NCBI RefSeq assembly: GCF_001723175.1
Contig: NC_064655.1
Coordinates: 992,001-1,056,000, forward strand
From: Penicillium oxalicum
Lineage: Eukaryota; Ascomycota; Eurotiomycetes; Eurotiales; Aspergillaceae
Direction of reading: 5' to 3'
DNA length: 64,000 nucleotides
Under the pieces are notes generated by a model. It worked only from the letters and a program-made list of their open reading frames with translations. It was not told the DNA's origin and did not search any database. Shown here one piece after another: positions 47,777 to 60,100 of this stretch. Positions within the stretch are counted from its first letter, which is position 1, and every line of letters starts with the position of its first letter. Position numbers and translations under genes: made by a program.

Positions 47777-50700
47777 TCACCTCACGTTACCAAGACCCCG
47801 TAGAGAGACTTGTTTACTTGACCCGACGGATCGAATGTCGCTGACGCTGGAGACTTTGGGCAAAAGTCGTCGGGTGTGGCTCCCGGTGTGGTGATCGCGG
47901 CGATCACCCGAACGGACCTCGGCCGGCTTTTCCGAGGCAAAAATCGAGTTCAAGGCAAAAGTGGGAGGATGAGCGGAGCTGGACCGCCGCGTCTGCTGCA
48001 AGACATCCTCGACCCAAGCCTCCCCCTCGGGCTCATGGAAATATGCCGTGAGCGGGGCTTGGGGCCGGCAAGACCAAGAGGCGCCGACTGGGAGTCGTGG
48101 CCAACAGAACCCTGCACGAGGTTGGTGGAGGAATTGGTTGTTGTAGGAAAAGTTAGAGGACATGGAGACACGACGCTGGCGGGAGGGAAGGGCCTGCGGA
48201 GGGGAGATAAAGGAGCTAAGGTTTCCAGCGGTCACTGATCGAGGCGCAAAGGTCTCCGAGACATTCGAACCACGTCTTTTTCGAACGGTTAACGAAGATG
48301 CTGGACGCGCACTGATCACCGATGGAGGACGAGACGGAGTAGCTCGGCCGGAGGTGAGATAAGGAGACGTCGTCGCTGGAGTCATCGCAGCCGCGGGAGA
48401 CGGATAGCTGGGTGATGTTTTGGAAGTCAAGCCTTGCACCTCCACGCGTGGGGTTTCGGAGACTTTGCGACGGCCATGGTGGGTGAGGTACTCGCGCAAG
48501 TATTCGCCGAGATCTGCCCAACCGCCACCCACACGTACCATGACGCGCTGCTTTTCTTCTCCAACGGTGCGCACGAAGAGCTTGGTAGGCGCGGTTTGAC
48601 CACCGTGATGCAAATGATACAGCTTCACGCAGCTATCTTCCGGCTTATGAGCATGCGACAATCGTCTGCGAGCAGCTGGCATCAGCATCATGGAGGGCGC
48701 GGGCGTGGTGCTACGCACAGCAGCGCCGCGAGGTGATTCAGATTGGCATCGGCCTCGTGCTCTGCGGTCCATGTTTGACATGGACGTCTCAGGGTCATGA
48801 CTAGCGTTGACGAGATGAATCCTGCCAGGTAAACCACTCAAGATGGAATCGATCTTTTCATCGAGGTGATCTCGAGGTCTGCATCTCATTGGAGACGAAG
48901 CACGAGAGCTTTCGTAAGCCACCTCGGCCTCGTCTTCCTCGACAAAGGGCAATTCCTGTCGCTTCATACCCAGACTTTCAAGACTCGGATGGGCTGTAAG
49001 CCGCTGACGAAGGCGAGCAGACTTGGGCTGATCCTGATGGAGCAGAGCCCGATGAGCAGTGTTCATGCCAAATACTTTCTTGGGGCGTTCGACGGTCTTT
49101 CTGGACCTTGTAGTGTCCTTGAGGTCCGACGCGGATCTTCCGCGCGCGAGTCTATGCACCCTACTAGCCCCATTAGATGCGACAGCCGGAGAAGGCTTAG
49201 CATGAGCCGTTACCGGGTCGGGCAGCTGATCCATTGCAGACTTCAGATGTTCCAAGTCTCTGGCCACGTCGGACTCGCTTTGATCGTGTTGATCAAAGTC
49301 GAAATCGTCGTTGATGAAACGCTCGAGAGGCAAGCTGACTGCCCGGGTCTGTGAAAAGCCCCGTGGAGTCGATTTTACGTTATCAAGGCGCAAGAGTTGA
49401 TCTGCTTGCAGAATGTGCTTTTCTTGAGGAAGCCCGGGCTCCACATGAGGAAGAGTCTCTCGCGATAGGGTCATGAGAGGGACATCGCGTGAAGAGCCCG
49501 TTTGCGGCTCAGGAGCGTCGGGGCTTGAGAGCAGAGAGGAGTTATCAGAAAGCAAAGAGCCCGAAGAACCAGTCGATGATCTCCGATAAAGCTGCCGTGG
49601 TCTTGTTTCTTTTTTGAGGTCTAATTTGCCGGGACGGTGCTTGGCCAACTTAATAGGACTCTGCAACGGTTTGCGAAAGGTTGACTGTTCTTGTTTTGGT
49701 TGTTTGTCCGTCGAATTTTCCATCGTATCCACAGTGGTGGCAGACGCGGGTCGTGAATTTGAATGAGAGGCAGGCTCTGACTGTGGTTTGGGCTTCCATA
49801 TGAGTGCGGAGAAGGAATGAGGGCTATCTGGCCCGGCCTCAGGATTTTTGGCGGGATGGGGGTTGGCAGTCGGCGCTGATGTACGGTCCACAGATACTAG
49901 ACGTGCTCCGAATTCCCAGAGTTCAGCAGGCTTCGAGCTGTTCGGTGAACTGAGGGTCGTCTTCGGCGTTTGTCGGGGAGACAACGACAAAAGATCCACA
50001 GAGAATGATTTATCTGTATTGGGAAGTCCACCATGACCTATTCTGTCGGTCGAGAGATGGTCTTGGACAAGTCCCCCTGCCGGGTGATGCATAGCAAGTT
50101 TACGAGACCCAGTGTTGGCTTCAACACTATCTGACATCGGCGCGACTTGAACAAAGGGATCACAATCCATCAGCCTCTCGTCTTTCGGCGAGACCACCGC
50201 CTTCATTCGCTCTGAAGGGAGTCGAGCCTCTTCACTAAAGAAAGCACAAGGAGTGCTTTCATTGACACCAATTTCTGGTGTCCTTGGTGCTTGCGTGTCA
50301 AATGGCAAGCTGCTGTCCATTGGTTGCATTTCATCGCGGTGCGTTTGAGATGGGCGGTGATGGTCTTGCAGACTCTCGTTGACCGGGTTTTGGGGGAGAA
50401 AAAGTCTTGTCCCTGACTGCAAGGCGATGAGCTTTCTGGGGCCGGAAGGGAAGGAGTGGTCACAGGTGCATCAGGCACTGAGACCAGCAGCTGCGCCATC
50501 TCACTCTGAACCAGGGACATGCCGCGATTTTCGGAATCTTGAAATTGATGATCTTCATCAATCTTTGATTCACGAGAATGAGACTTGAGTTCTGCAATCT
50601 CTATCGATTCCCCGATCGGGGACAGTACTTTCGACCCGGCTTCATTTGTTGGCGGTTGTTTTGTTGTCTCTTCGACGACCGTAATTCTCAGTGACGGCGA

Positions 50701-51846
50701 TCTCTCGTTTTCGCGTTCATCCTGCGCATTAAGCTCGGCTGTCTTCTGTCCTTCCCTCATGCAAAGCCACTTGGTGCGGAGCCTGTATCTCTCAGCCTCA
50801 ACTGACCAAGAAGCGAAATCCAACTCAATGTTCTCCAAATCGTCGATCCAACTTTCTGGCAAAGAGTCTTGTCGCCCCTCTAATGAATCCAAAGCTCGAT
50901 CCATTCGTCGGCCTACGGCCACAACGGCAGATTCGATCTTGCCATGTTCGGCAAGCAAATGCGAGTCGGTCTGCCTCGCCTCACTGTCTTCCAGGGCATC
51001 GGTTGTACGGAGCGCTTCCAGCGAGCGATCTAATGCGTGCCGCGTGGCCTTCAACTCCCGCAAAAGGCCTGGTACTTGGCGAAGAACGAGTAGGCGGACA
51101 TCCCAGGTAGTCAAGAGACTGGTCAGTCGTGACAGCAGAGGCAAAGCACGCAGAATCGTCGCGGTGACCACGGCGGTAAAGTCACTCAATTGCACGTAGC
51201 TGAGTGGTGGAGGCACGGACCCCGAGCTGGTCGAGGAGGACGGGCGGGAGCGGGATGGAATGTGGGCATTGAGGACGTGCTCCTTTAATTCCTCGACGTT
51301 GAGATTTTCCATTCCATCACGTATTTCATCAATTCTCCTTTCGTATTCTCCCACCAGCGTGGCTGGCAAACTGCCATAGAACTCGACCTTGGAGCCGCTT
51401 TGGTCCTGAGGCCCATCAAGGGGCAGGTTCTGGTTTGACTCGGCGACATCTGCTTCCACTGACGTTTCAGCTGGTGGCATGAATCCAGCTCCAAGTTTGG
51501 CATCGTCAAGTGCGGGCCACGTCCATGATCGGACCTCTTTGTACCAGACATTGAGATTCTGCGCGGCAATGGCTGCGCGGATGCCAACAGCACGTTCCGC
51601 GGGTGAGACTTGAGAGATGCTCTGGGAGAGCACATTGTGAGAGAAATTGCCGTTGGATGGCACGGCTTCGGTGGAGGTGAGAGCGAGGAGGGTTGATTCG
51701 GGCGAAAGATTGCTGAGCAATGGGTCGATCTTCTGGTACGATGAGGGGGCACTTCGATCGGGCGATGTTGACCGAGAGTTCTCGCGCGAGTGGACCGGTG
51801 ACAGTCGTATTGACGGGCGGAACGAGGCGGTTCGAGTGGTTGCCAT
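47777..51846 (-). CDS. Large GAS2-related (GAR) domain protein, frame break
   Basis: About 1350 residues encoded in two overlapping minus-strand frames. Frame 1 starts at 51846 (MATTRTASFRPSIRLSP) and contains a helical region (about 220-390) with LLSRLTSLLTTWDVRLL and ALDRSLEALRTTDALEDSEA. Frame 2 runs from about 50420 to the stop at 47777. It is Ser/Pro/Arg-rich and carries a GAS2-related domain at about 1075-1125, with KLYHLHHGGQTAP and then MVRVGGGWADLGEYLREYL. GAR domains bind microtubules in animal spectraplakins and GAS2 proteins. The frame changes near 50384-50396, a CCCCCAAAACCC context on the coding strand; adding one base gives exactly 1357 codons. A 68-nt intron with a poor GTCTCA donor and a TTGCAG acceptor (about 50415-50482) would also join the frames. 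Probable cytoskeletal role, inferred. Confidence 0.75.
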
Positions 51847-53020
51847 TGCGAAAGACCGATCAAGTTTACAGATCTGGATCGGTCTTCACAGGGATGAGCT
51901 TCGGTATTCCACGGAGAACTCGAATGGGAGGCTGAATGACGGAGCGTCGGGAGATGGTGGCGGGTGAGCAGAGAGGGCAATTTCGATCCTGCATACTGAG
52001 ACAAGAGTTGCAATGGGGAGGTGGGCGCGAAGAAGCTCTTTCTGGCCGTTGGGAGCTCGTTGACGGCCTGCTTGTGGCCCAATACAGCGGGCCAACGTAG
52101 AAGAGAAGAGGTTGGCGGTCAGAAAGTCGACTGGTTGGCGGGACGAGGGAGGTCGACGTCAGTATATGTACGGAACGGCGATGGAAATGAGAGAATGTGA
52201 AATCACATACATGCAGAAGCGCTTGGGGGAACCACCGGCGTCCAGCAGATTAGATTTGAGATGACAAGATCGTGGGAAGACCAGCTTTCCGATAGTGCTC
52301 TTTGTTTTTGCTTTTGCCCTATCTTGGAATTTCTTTTTTTGTGGGAGGGCAGAGCGACAATCAATCATGAGGGCGAGGACGATAGGAGAGTTTCTTTGGA
52401 CATTTGGAAGTTGGGTGGAGTCAAAAGGGGTGGACGCCGTGACGGAGAAGTGGAGCATCCAAACGCGTTTCCGCCGATCCGCCCGGCGCTTTGAATGCCT
52501 TTGGCCCTCTTTGGTCCCGTTCGGCGCGATCCTGGTAGCTGGGATTATCAAGTCGATATTGGGGTTGCTAGATCATACTCAGACCCTAAATCAAAAAATT
52601 ATTGAGTTCGAAGGGATCACAGTCCTATGATTCAAATCAAGGATTTGAAATCGTGGGGACGAAACAAGTAGTCATGTCAATAATTGGAATTTCACGATTT
52701 CTCTATCAGATGTTCAACGCAAGGGTTGGGCCCGGGGCACTATAGAGCGAGAGGGGGAGGGCACTGCATGGCAATGAAGAACAATACCCGGACCGAAAGA
52801 GCGACGAGGACCTGGCGTCCATACCGAATGAGCCTGTCAGGCCCTCTGATCCGTTCAATGGTTCGTATCACTAGGCAATCATGATGCGGTCATGCTGGCG
52901 TCCAAGGGGGCAAATAGCCACATCTGAAGCCTACTTGACCATGAGCGCGCCCTGGAGGAAATCCCCGAAAGTTGACAATCAAGTCAAGCTCGTCTCTGTG
53001 GCCGTTCAGATCAGACAAGC
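51847..53020. promoter_or_regulatory. Divergent promoter region, GAR protein / hexokinase
   Basis: 1.2 kb between two divergently transcribed genes. Open frames on both strands around 52160-52630 have no family signature. I see no RNA gene. It should contain both promoters. Confidence 0.45.
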
Positions 53021-54660
53021 ATGTCGTTTCTCCGCTATCGGACTGATATTCTGACGGGGATTCCAGAGGATCGCATCCAGTTCCTCAAGCAATATGAGGA
53101 CTGGTTCACAATCGAGGCTCCAAAACTGAGGCAGATTACCGACCATTTTGTAAAGGAACTCGAAAAGGGACTTTCAGAGGAGGGTGGAAACATTGTAAGT
53201 GACCGCTCGAGCCCCCTCCTCCTCAAGCCCTGAGCCCAGCGAGGGAAAAGGAAAGGATCGGCTAATCGAGTCTCTCTCATCATCCTTTTGGATAGCCGAT
53301 GAATTTGACTTGGGTCACCGATTATCCGACTGGCTGCGAACATGGACGAGTGCTGACCGTGGATATGGGGGGCACTAACTTGCGAGTGTGTGAGATTCAA
53401 CTCGCACTCAATCAAAGAAACTTTGAGCAAACCCAAAAGAAGTTCAAGTTGCCCGGTGACGTGAAGACCGGCACCGGAGAGCAGCTCTGGGATTTCATTG
53501 CGGATCGGTTAGAATCCTTTATTGACGACCGGCAGATCCAATGCTCGGACACAAACAAGCTGCCACTGGCCTTTACTTTTTCCTTTCCTGTCCAACAAAA
53601 GGATATCAAGAGTGGCGTGCTTCAGCGGTGGACCAAAAACTTCAACGTCGCCGGGGTAGAAGGACACGACGTGGTTCCACAGCTCGCGGCGGCATTTGAG
53701 AGAAAAGTAAGTATCCACCCAGCACAGAAGCCTTCACGCCTTGACAGCTCCCAAGGAGGTCCTGGCGAGGATTCGGACCAGAAGAGGACTCCTCACTCAT
53801 TCATCCAGCAACTTCCGGTCCGAATCGAAGCATTGATCAACGACACAGTGGGCACCCTCCTGGCCTCGCGCTACTGCGATCCGCATATCAAGGTGGGCTC
53901 AATCTGCAGCACGGGCTGCAATGCTGCGTACATGGAAGACTGTTCCAACATCCCCAAAATGCAAAGTTGCCGGTCAGCAGGGAGCACAAAGGTCATCATC
54001 AATACCGAATATGGTGCATTTGATAATGATCGGAAGGTCTTACCCCTGACACCCTTTGACCGGCAGATTGACCAAGACTCGGCACGACCAAGCACACAGA
54101 TTTATGAGAAAATGGTTGCTGGACTCTACATCGGGGAAGTGTTACGCCTTGTGCTGTTGACCTTGCACTATGAAGGTCGGATTCTTCGAGGGCAGGATAC
54201 CAGCCGGCTGGAGAAAAAGCATTCTGTCGAGGCGACATTCTTGTCTATTGCAGAAACCGATGTCTCCCCAGATCTGACGGACTTGCGTGAAAAATTCGAA
54301 AAGAAGTATGGGCTGTCGCCCACCTTGGAAGATCTCAAAATATGTCGATATCTGAGCAGCCTCATTGGCAAACGAGCCGCTCGTCTTTTCGCGTGCGGGA
54401 TCGCTGCTGTGTGCAAGAAGACCGACTTCCACGATTGTCACGTTGGGGTGGATGGTGCGGTGTTTAAAAAGTACTGTGGCTTCAAGTCACGGGCATCGCA
54501 AGCTCTCCGTGAGATATTTGACTGGCCAGCGAATGAGCGTGACTGGATCACTTTGATTCCGTCCGAAAGTGGCTCGGCCGTGGGAGCAGCACTGGCTGCC
54601 ACGATGGCCCGGGGGTGCGACATTGGAGAAAGTTCGTCCAGGCTCGCTTGTATTGTCTAG
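53021..54660 (+). CDS. Hexokinase-family protein
   Basis: Phosphorylates hexoses with ATP, if active, in the cytosol. Exons 53021-53194, 53296-53706 and 53809-54660, total 478 residues, slightly shorter than canonical fungal hexokinase at both ends. Catalytic landmarks are kept: VDMGGTNLRVCEI (phosphate 1), FSFPVQQ (Ser), GVLQRWTKNF (Lys), INDTVGTLLAS (catalytic Asp), INTEYGAFDND (Glu) and GLYIGEVLRL (Glu). Two glycine motifs differ: the usual FGTG-V-N reads CSTGCNAAYME, and GSGVGAA reads GSAVGAA, so nucleotide binding may be weakened. Fungi carry regulatory, poorly active hexokinase-like proteins (for example A. nidulans XprF), and this could be one. Intron 2 (53707-53808) has GTAAGT/CCAG ends but no stop and a length of 102 nt. 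Confidence 0.88.
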
Positions 54661-55141
54661 ATGGTCCCTCCGGATCTATAGCTAGGAATGACAGTCAGGT
54701 TGATTGCGAGAGCCAAGGTCGAAAAGATGAGGGTGAATGATCACATGCTTGTTTTGGAAAAATGAGTTTTAGGAACAAGAATGGACGAATGAGGAAATGC
54801 GAAAGAGATGATCAATTATGATTGAAGACAGGCCCCGTAACAGACAATCTTCGAAGCACTATGACATAAAGTTACCGTTGACTTGATCAAGTGTAGAAAA
54901 CTACTTCTTATTTACTACGCACTTATTGGTACTAATCGGATTACTATTGGAGAATGTAGCACTGGGTACTTAGCACAGGTACCCAACTCCTCCCCTGCCG
55001 GTGCGATAAGATAAGCTTTTCTCCGCATCGAATGGATGTCCGCAACGACGGAATCAGTCACAAAGTCACGCTACTACAGTAGTCAAGCATCGCCTATCGC
55101 CTGTCCTCTTTGCTCCGACACATCCAGTCCCAATAAACAAC
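54661..55141. promoter_or_regulatory. Hexokinase 3' flank and HUS1 promoter
   Basis: 480 bp between tandem plus-strand genes, AT-rich in the left half. No separate gene seen. Confidence 0.5.
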
Positions 55142-56480
55142 ATGCGGTTTCGTACGCAACTAAAAAATACAAGGACATTTTCTAGTAGGAACCATTCCAA
55201 TTGTACAAATGTTACGCGATCATGATGTTTCTGACAAACATTAAGAGTTGACTGCCTCGTTAACGTCCTTGGGCAAAGTGTGCTGGATGCGACTCGAGTA
55301 CGATGTGGTCCGATTCACCGTGATTCCCGATCAGGGAACCCAAGTTTGGGCGCAAATTCCCGTGGTAAGTACCAGACGAATGCAGATTCTCGCAGGGTCG
55401 AGCAAGATGGTTTTGGTCACTCACGTGAAACAAGGACACCATCTTCGAGGAATCGTCCTATCAACTGGAATCTAATTCAGATGCCATCAACATTGAGATC
55501 AACATCAGTCTACTCAATCGTGCCTTACGGTCAACGATGGGAGCCTCATCATCTCAACTGCGATTAACCAAAAAGGACCGTATGCCCCTGCTGGCTCTCA
55601 CGGTTCTCACTACCGAATGGAGCGAGGGGAACATGGCTTTGGCCACGGGCGAAGCCGCAGAGCAGAGCCACGCCGGACGTCCGGCTGGAACGAGCGATGT
55701 CGTGGGTGATCGACGCGCGCGAGAGCGCGAAACGTGGATCACGCAAGAAATCCCTATCAAGATCCTCCACGAGGAGGTGGTGGAAAGCTTGCATGAGCCT
55801 CACTGCCCCGATCCAGATGTATACATCATTTTGCCAAATTTGATGCAGCTGAAGAGTATCTCCGATCGATTCACCAGACTCGCTTCAGCGGATAGCAAAG
55901 GTCGCCAACAGGGCATCGTGGTTGCTGCCGATCCAGCGACCTCAACCGCTGGGACCACGACGCTCTCCACAAACACCGCGCCAAAACTGGAGCTGTCAGC
56001 CAACATGCACGGTAAATTACGCTTAGCGATTGCGAATGATGAGCTTCGCATCGCGAGTGTCTGGTCCGGGCTGGTGAATCCTCCCTTGGACCCTGCACAC
56101 ATCTCCCAAGATCGGGCCTCGCAGCTGCCAAGTGAGCGAATGCGCGAGGCGGGAGATGATGACGAGGCCGGATGGGCGAAAGTCAGGATTGATGGGAAGG
56201 ATTGGGGTCGCGTGCTCAGTGTGGGGCGATTGAGTCCCAAAGTCGTTGCTTGTGAGCCGGCACAATACCACATGCCCAGATCACAGATGTGATCGCCAGG
56301 AAGCGAAGCTAACGTCTTTCAGGCTTCATTAATGACACGGCGCTTGTTCTATACGTCTATCTCCCGGGCACATGGAACGGCGAAGAATCTTGTCTGACTG
56401 TAAGCCTCTCACATTGTGAATGATGTGTTCCGAAAGGCTGATGTTGGATTTAGTACTACATCAACTCTTTTACAGCATGA
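55142..56480 (+). CDS. HUS1: Checkpoint clamp subunit Hus1
   Basis: Member of the Rad9-Rad1-Hus1 (9-1-1) sliding clamp that loads at damaged DNA and activates the ATR-type checkpoint kinase. Five exons: 55142-55184, 55246-55364, 55435-56251, 56323-56399 and 56454-56480, total 360 residues. The N-terminus MRFRTQLKNTRTFSKLTASL then SLGKVCWMRLEYDVVRFTVI is the family signature; IPDQGTQVWAQIPV and SLLNRALRST follow. The middle (about 110-170) has a hydrophilic insertion common in Eurotiomycetes. The C-terminus, rebuilt over two short exons, ends ALVLYVYLPGTW and YYINSFTA, as in orthologues. Donor of intron 1 is GTAGGA, off consensus, but the frame and the restored S-K-L-T join support it. Confidence 0.92.
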
Positions 56481-57135
56481 GTGCAGATCCGCAAACACCG
56501 TTCCAGACACTATTCTTGTCCCCGCTCCTCGGCGCGGAGTTGAGATGCGTTGACCACTTAATTCTTGGGGGTTGAATCTTCGTATTCATTATTAAGACAG
56601 TCGCAGGGCATAAGGCCCTGGCAGAAACGTGTTTCTCCTCGTAAAGCTTGGTAGCAGTGACACGCAAAGTCAGCACACTGAAAAACAGGCTTCTGAGAGA
56701 GAGAAATGGCACAGATTTGGATATGATACACACGATGCAAGAGCAAACATCTTCCATTTCTCCCATCCAAGTCAGCAAAAATAACACGCCTCATATTTCA
56801 GGCACCTTCTCAGATGAACGCGCCGAGTCTTGCGAGGCGAGGACGCTATAAATTAGGAGAGGAACCCAGTCAACGATTTATTGCACGAGAAAACGGATGC
56901 AGAATGTTGAAAGCACAGAATCTGGCAAATGAGAAAGTCTATCGCCGAGCTTCTTAGTGGGAATCTCAGGGGGGTTCGATGTTTGGGGACGGGGCATTCC
57001 CATCACGCAAAAAGAGACATTAAAGGCATAATCACACAAAAGAGAGGACAAATGAAAAGATAAATTGCCAGATAAGCCAAATGATATACGGCCTGGACAA
57101 TCCCGGGCTGTTTTCCGAATGGAGTCCCGCCCATA
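56481..57135. other. Convergent 3' region, HUS1 / SEC16
   Basis: 650 bp between facing genes. It holds both 3' flanks and one doubtful small minus-strand frame (56558-56794). Confidence 0.45.
56558..56794 (-). CDS. Possible small Cys-rich protein, uncertain
   Basis: A 78-codon minus-strand frame from an ATG to a TAA. Its C-terminal half (FQCADFACHCYQALRGETRF then CQGLMPCDCLNNEYE) has seven cysteines in 30 residues. The N-terminal half has a pyrimidine run followed by CAG twice (before KPVFQ and before CADFAC), which looks like splice acceptors, so the true gene may be spliced differently. I recognise no family, and it lies in the SEC16 3' flank. Could be a small metal- or disulphide-binding protein or chance. 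Confidence 0.28.
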   Translation of the reverse strand: MRRVIFADLDGRNGRCLLLHRVYHIQICAISLSQKPVFQCADFACHCYQALRGETRFCQGLMPCDCLNNEYEDSTPKN

Positions 57136-60100
57136 TCATGGCGCCATCACGTCAACATAGCGGCCTTTCTTCTTGTTTTTCGCAGCATTTCCCTTACGCG
57201 CAACGGGGGCACCAAGGAGATCATCGATAGAATTAGCGTTGGTCAAAGAAGAAGCGGGCCGCGGAGGAAGGCCAGCGGCGCTACCAGGTGGCGTAGGCGC
57301 CGCTGCACCAGTTGAGACGGAACGAGGCATATTCCCAGGAGGCGGTGGTACGCCGAGCGCAGACGATGAAAAGCTGGACAGTGGGGGTGCACCTGAAACA
57401 TTGCTGCTGGCAGCGGACTGGGGTCGGCTACCAGGACCGGACATAGGAGGTACACCTGGAGGAGGGGGTACACTACTGGAGCTAGCAGCTCGGCTCGGTG
57501 GAGCAGAGCTTCGTGGAGGAGGCGGCGTGGCACGAGCAGCGGAGGCAGAGCCAGGATCTTTCTTGTTGACCCATTTCTTCAAATCTTTGTCGTAGTAGAA
57601 TGAGCTCTCCTCCCCAAGCTTGGCCCTGATTGGACCGCCACCAGTATGATCGGCTTCTTTCTTTGCACCCCCAAACCAGCCGCCAAACCATCCCTTCTTC
57701 GCGGACTGCTGCGCATCTTTTTTGGCTACAGTGAAATATGTGAGTCAAAGTCCGAATGGTCCCTTGGCAACAACTTCGCTTGGACGAGCACTTACCGTCT
57801 TCTTCAGCAGCTTTTCGGAATGCCTCATCTGCCTTTCGATCATTTTCAGCCTTTTGCATAGCCGCGGCCCTCGCAGCGAGGTCGTCGTCGTCATCATCAT
57901 CCATAAATGACTTCTTCTTCTTCCGAACATCTGGTCTGGTATTCTCTTCGGACGGCTCTTCTGTCACCTCGGTGGTAGAGTCGAAGTCGGGGGCGGCATA
58001 TGAAGGGGGAGCATATGCATTACCTGGCGGAGGCATGTATGACGATTCTTCAGACTGCAAAGCAGCCTGAGGCTCCTGGTAGTAGGGAGAATCTGACATC
58101 GCAGTCGCATGAGACTCGATTCGCTGCTCATCGGACTGACCAGCAGGCTGGTAAGAGATCCCGTTTGAAAGGGAAGCGGTTTGGGTGGACGGTGTCGGGT
58201 CTGCATGGGGCTGGAAGGTCACATCCTCCTCAACTGGGGCGAGAGGCATGTATGATGTCTGCGGAGGGGTGGACAAATAGCCCGGATTTGTTCCAGGAGA
58301 ACCATACATGGGTGCGTAACTCTCGACCGGAGTAGCAGGGTACTCTTGTGAGGCTCGGCGTTGAGTGAATGGAGCACCACCAAAGGAGGGAGATCTTTGT
58401 GAGTCGAGCGAAGACCGCCCTCGAAACTGTTCGGGTGACGCGTTGGGGGCATACTGGCTTGGCATGTATTTAGAAGGGCCGGCAGCAGGAGTAGGTACAG
58501 GTTGAGTAGCTCCTCCGCCAGGATATGATCCATAAAGATCAGAGACTGAAGGCGATCGACTGACAGTGGGTGTTCCTGCAATATTGGCAAATGGACCGTG
58601 GTCCCCCGCCTCGCCAGCTTTACCCAGGCCCGTTGACGCCGCATCAGCATCGTCACCAGCAACGAAGCTGTTAAAGCGAGCCCACATGGACCCGGAGACC
58701 TTTTCCATGCTCGGTTTTGAGATCCAGGAACCACTATCAGTCGTGGTCTGGCGAAGACGGGCAGAAAGCTCGTCAACCTCTGAGAATAGATGTTGGTGAT
58801 GATAAGGCGAGGGGCGGGTCGTTGACTTCAACGATGAAGCAACCCCATCACAGTAGGCCTGAGCCTCAGTTTTGCGGCCTCTGTCTGCAAGTTGCCTTGC
58901 GTGTACGAGCTTGAAGGCCAAAAGATGAGGTAGTGTGGCTGCGGTGGAGTTTCCCAAGACGGCAGTAGCAAATTCATATACCTCAGTCAACAGAATAGCA
59001 TCTTCATCTAGTAGTGAGCTTGATTGACGCTGGTGATCTGATCCGAGAAGAACAATGTTCGCTTGCAGATCGTCAGCACCGCCGAAGACCGCGCTGCGAG
59101 AGAACAAGAAACAAATGTGCGCGGCCTCCACGCGGCCGTAGGAAGTCAGCAAACGACCTAGTGCAAGTAATGCAGATTGGTCATCAGAGCTGCGATTTCC
59201 AAGCACCATGGCAACAGTGTCTTTCCAGCTATCCAGGCCATCGAGAGCATTCTTTGTGGCACCTTGCCGGTCATTGATACTAATAAGCTGATGTCCTGCT
59301 CGCGCGGATGGAGGAACTAGCTCGTCCACACTTTCCTCGACATTTCCGGCGAAAATCTCGTAAAGGGCAGCGAGAGATTCCGTGTTGCCAGCTGTGGATT
59401 TGATTTCACGCCTAACAAATTCTTGGACTGCCTGTTTCCAGATTGATCGATCCATGGTCGACGCAAGGATCAGTGCATGTCCCCACATACGGCGGTCGAC
59501 CGCCGCCCAGACAGCCTTTTCTCTTTCGCCGACGAGCAACAAGGCGCGAAGCTCTCTCATCCACTCAGGATCAGCTGCCACATCTGGTTTGGATGGAGCG
59601 CCAAAGGTCGCAAACGTTGCAGCAGGTCCAAAATCGCTTGCCGAAGGATTTTCTGCTTCGAGACTGGGAGGATTTGGTACGAAAATCTGACGAAGCGAGT
59701 TTTTCGATTCAATCGAAGCCTCGAAGTTTCCGTCGTTCTCCACCAGAAGTCTGACGACCTTCCAGAGCAAGATCTTCTCTTCGGCCCGCTTCGTCACATC
59801 GGCGTGAGAGCCCTCATACACCTCGGAAACTTCATTCTCAAACGCCGCAATTTTGCTCGAGAGCCAAGCAATGACATCCTTCTTCTTGGACTTGGACTTC
59901 AATGGCCCCGGGTGCTGGACTACAGTCTCTGAGAACGGAATGACTTCGTTGGCTTTCGACAGTCTCGGTTCTCCTGGCGTAGGCTTGATCATCGGGCTGA
60001 TCTGCCCGACTGAGTACCGAGGAATGTGTTTAGGGAAGCAGGATACCACTGCACCACCAAACCCGAACTTGAAAATTGGCGCACCTCTCCATCTTTCAAG

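Noticed and set aside
52159..52630. Overlapping frames of 111 and 130 codons on opposite strands
   Set aside because: Neither has a family signature; they overlap each other and lie in a divergent promoter.
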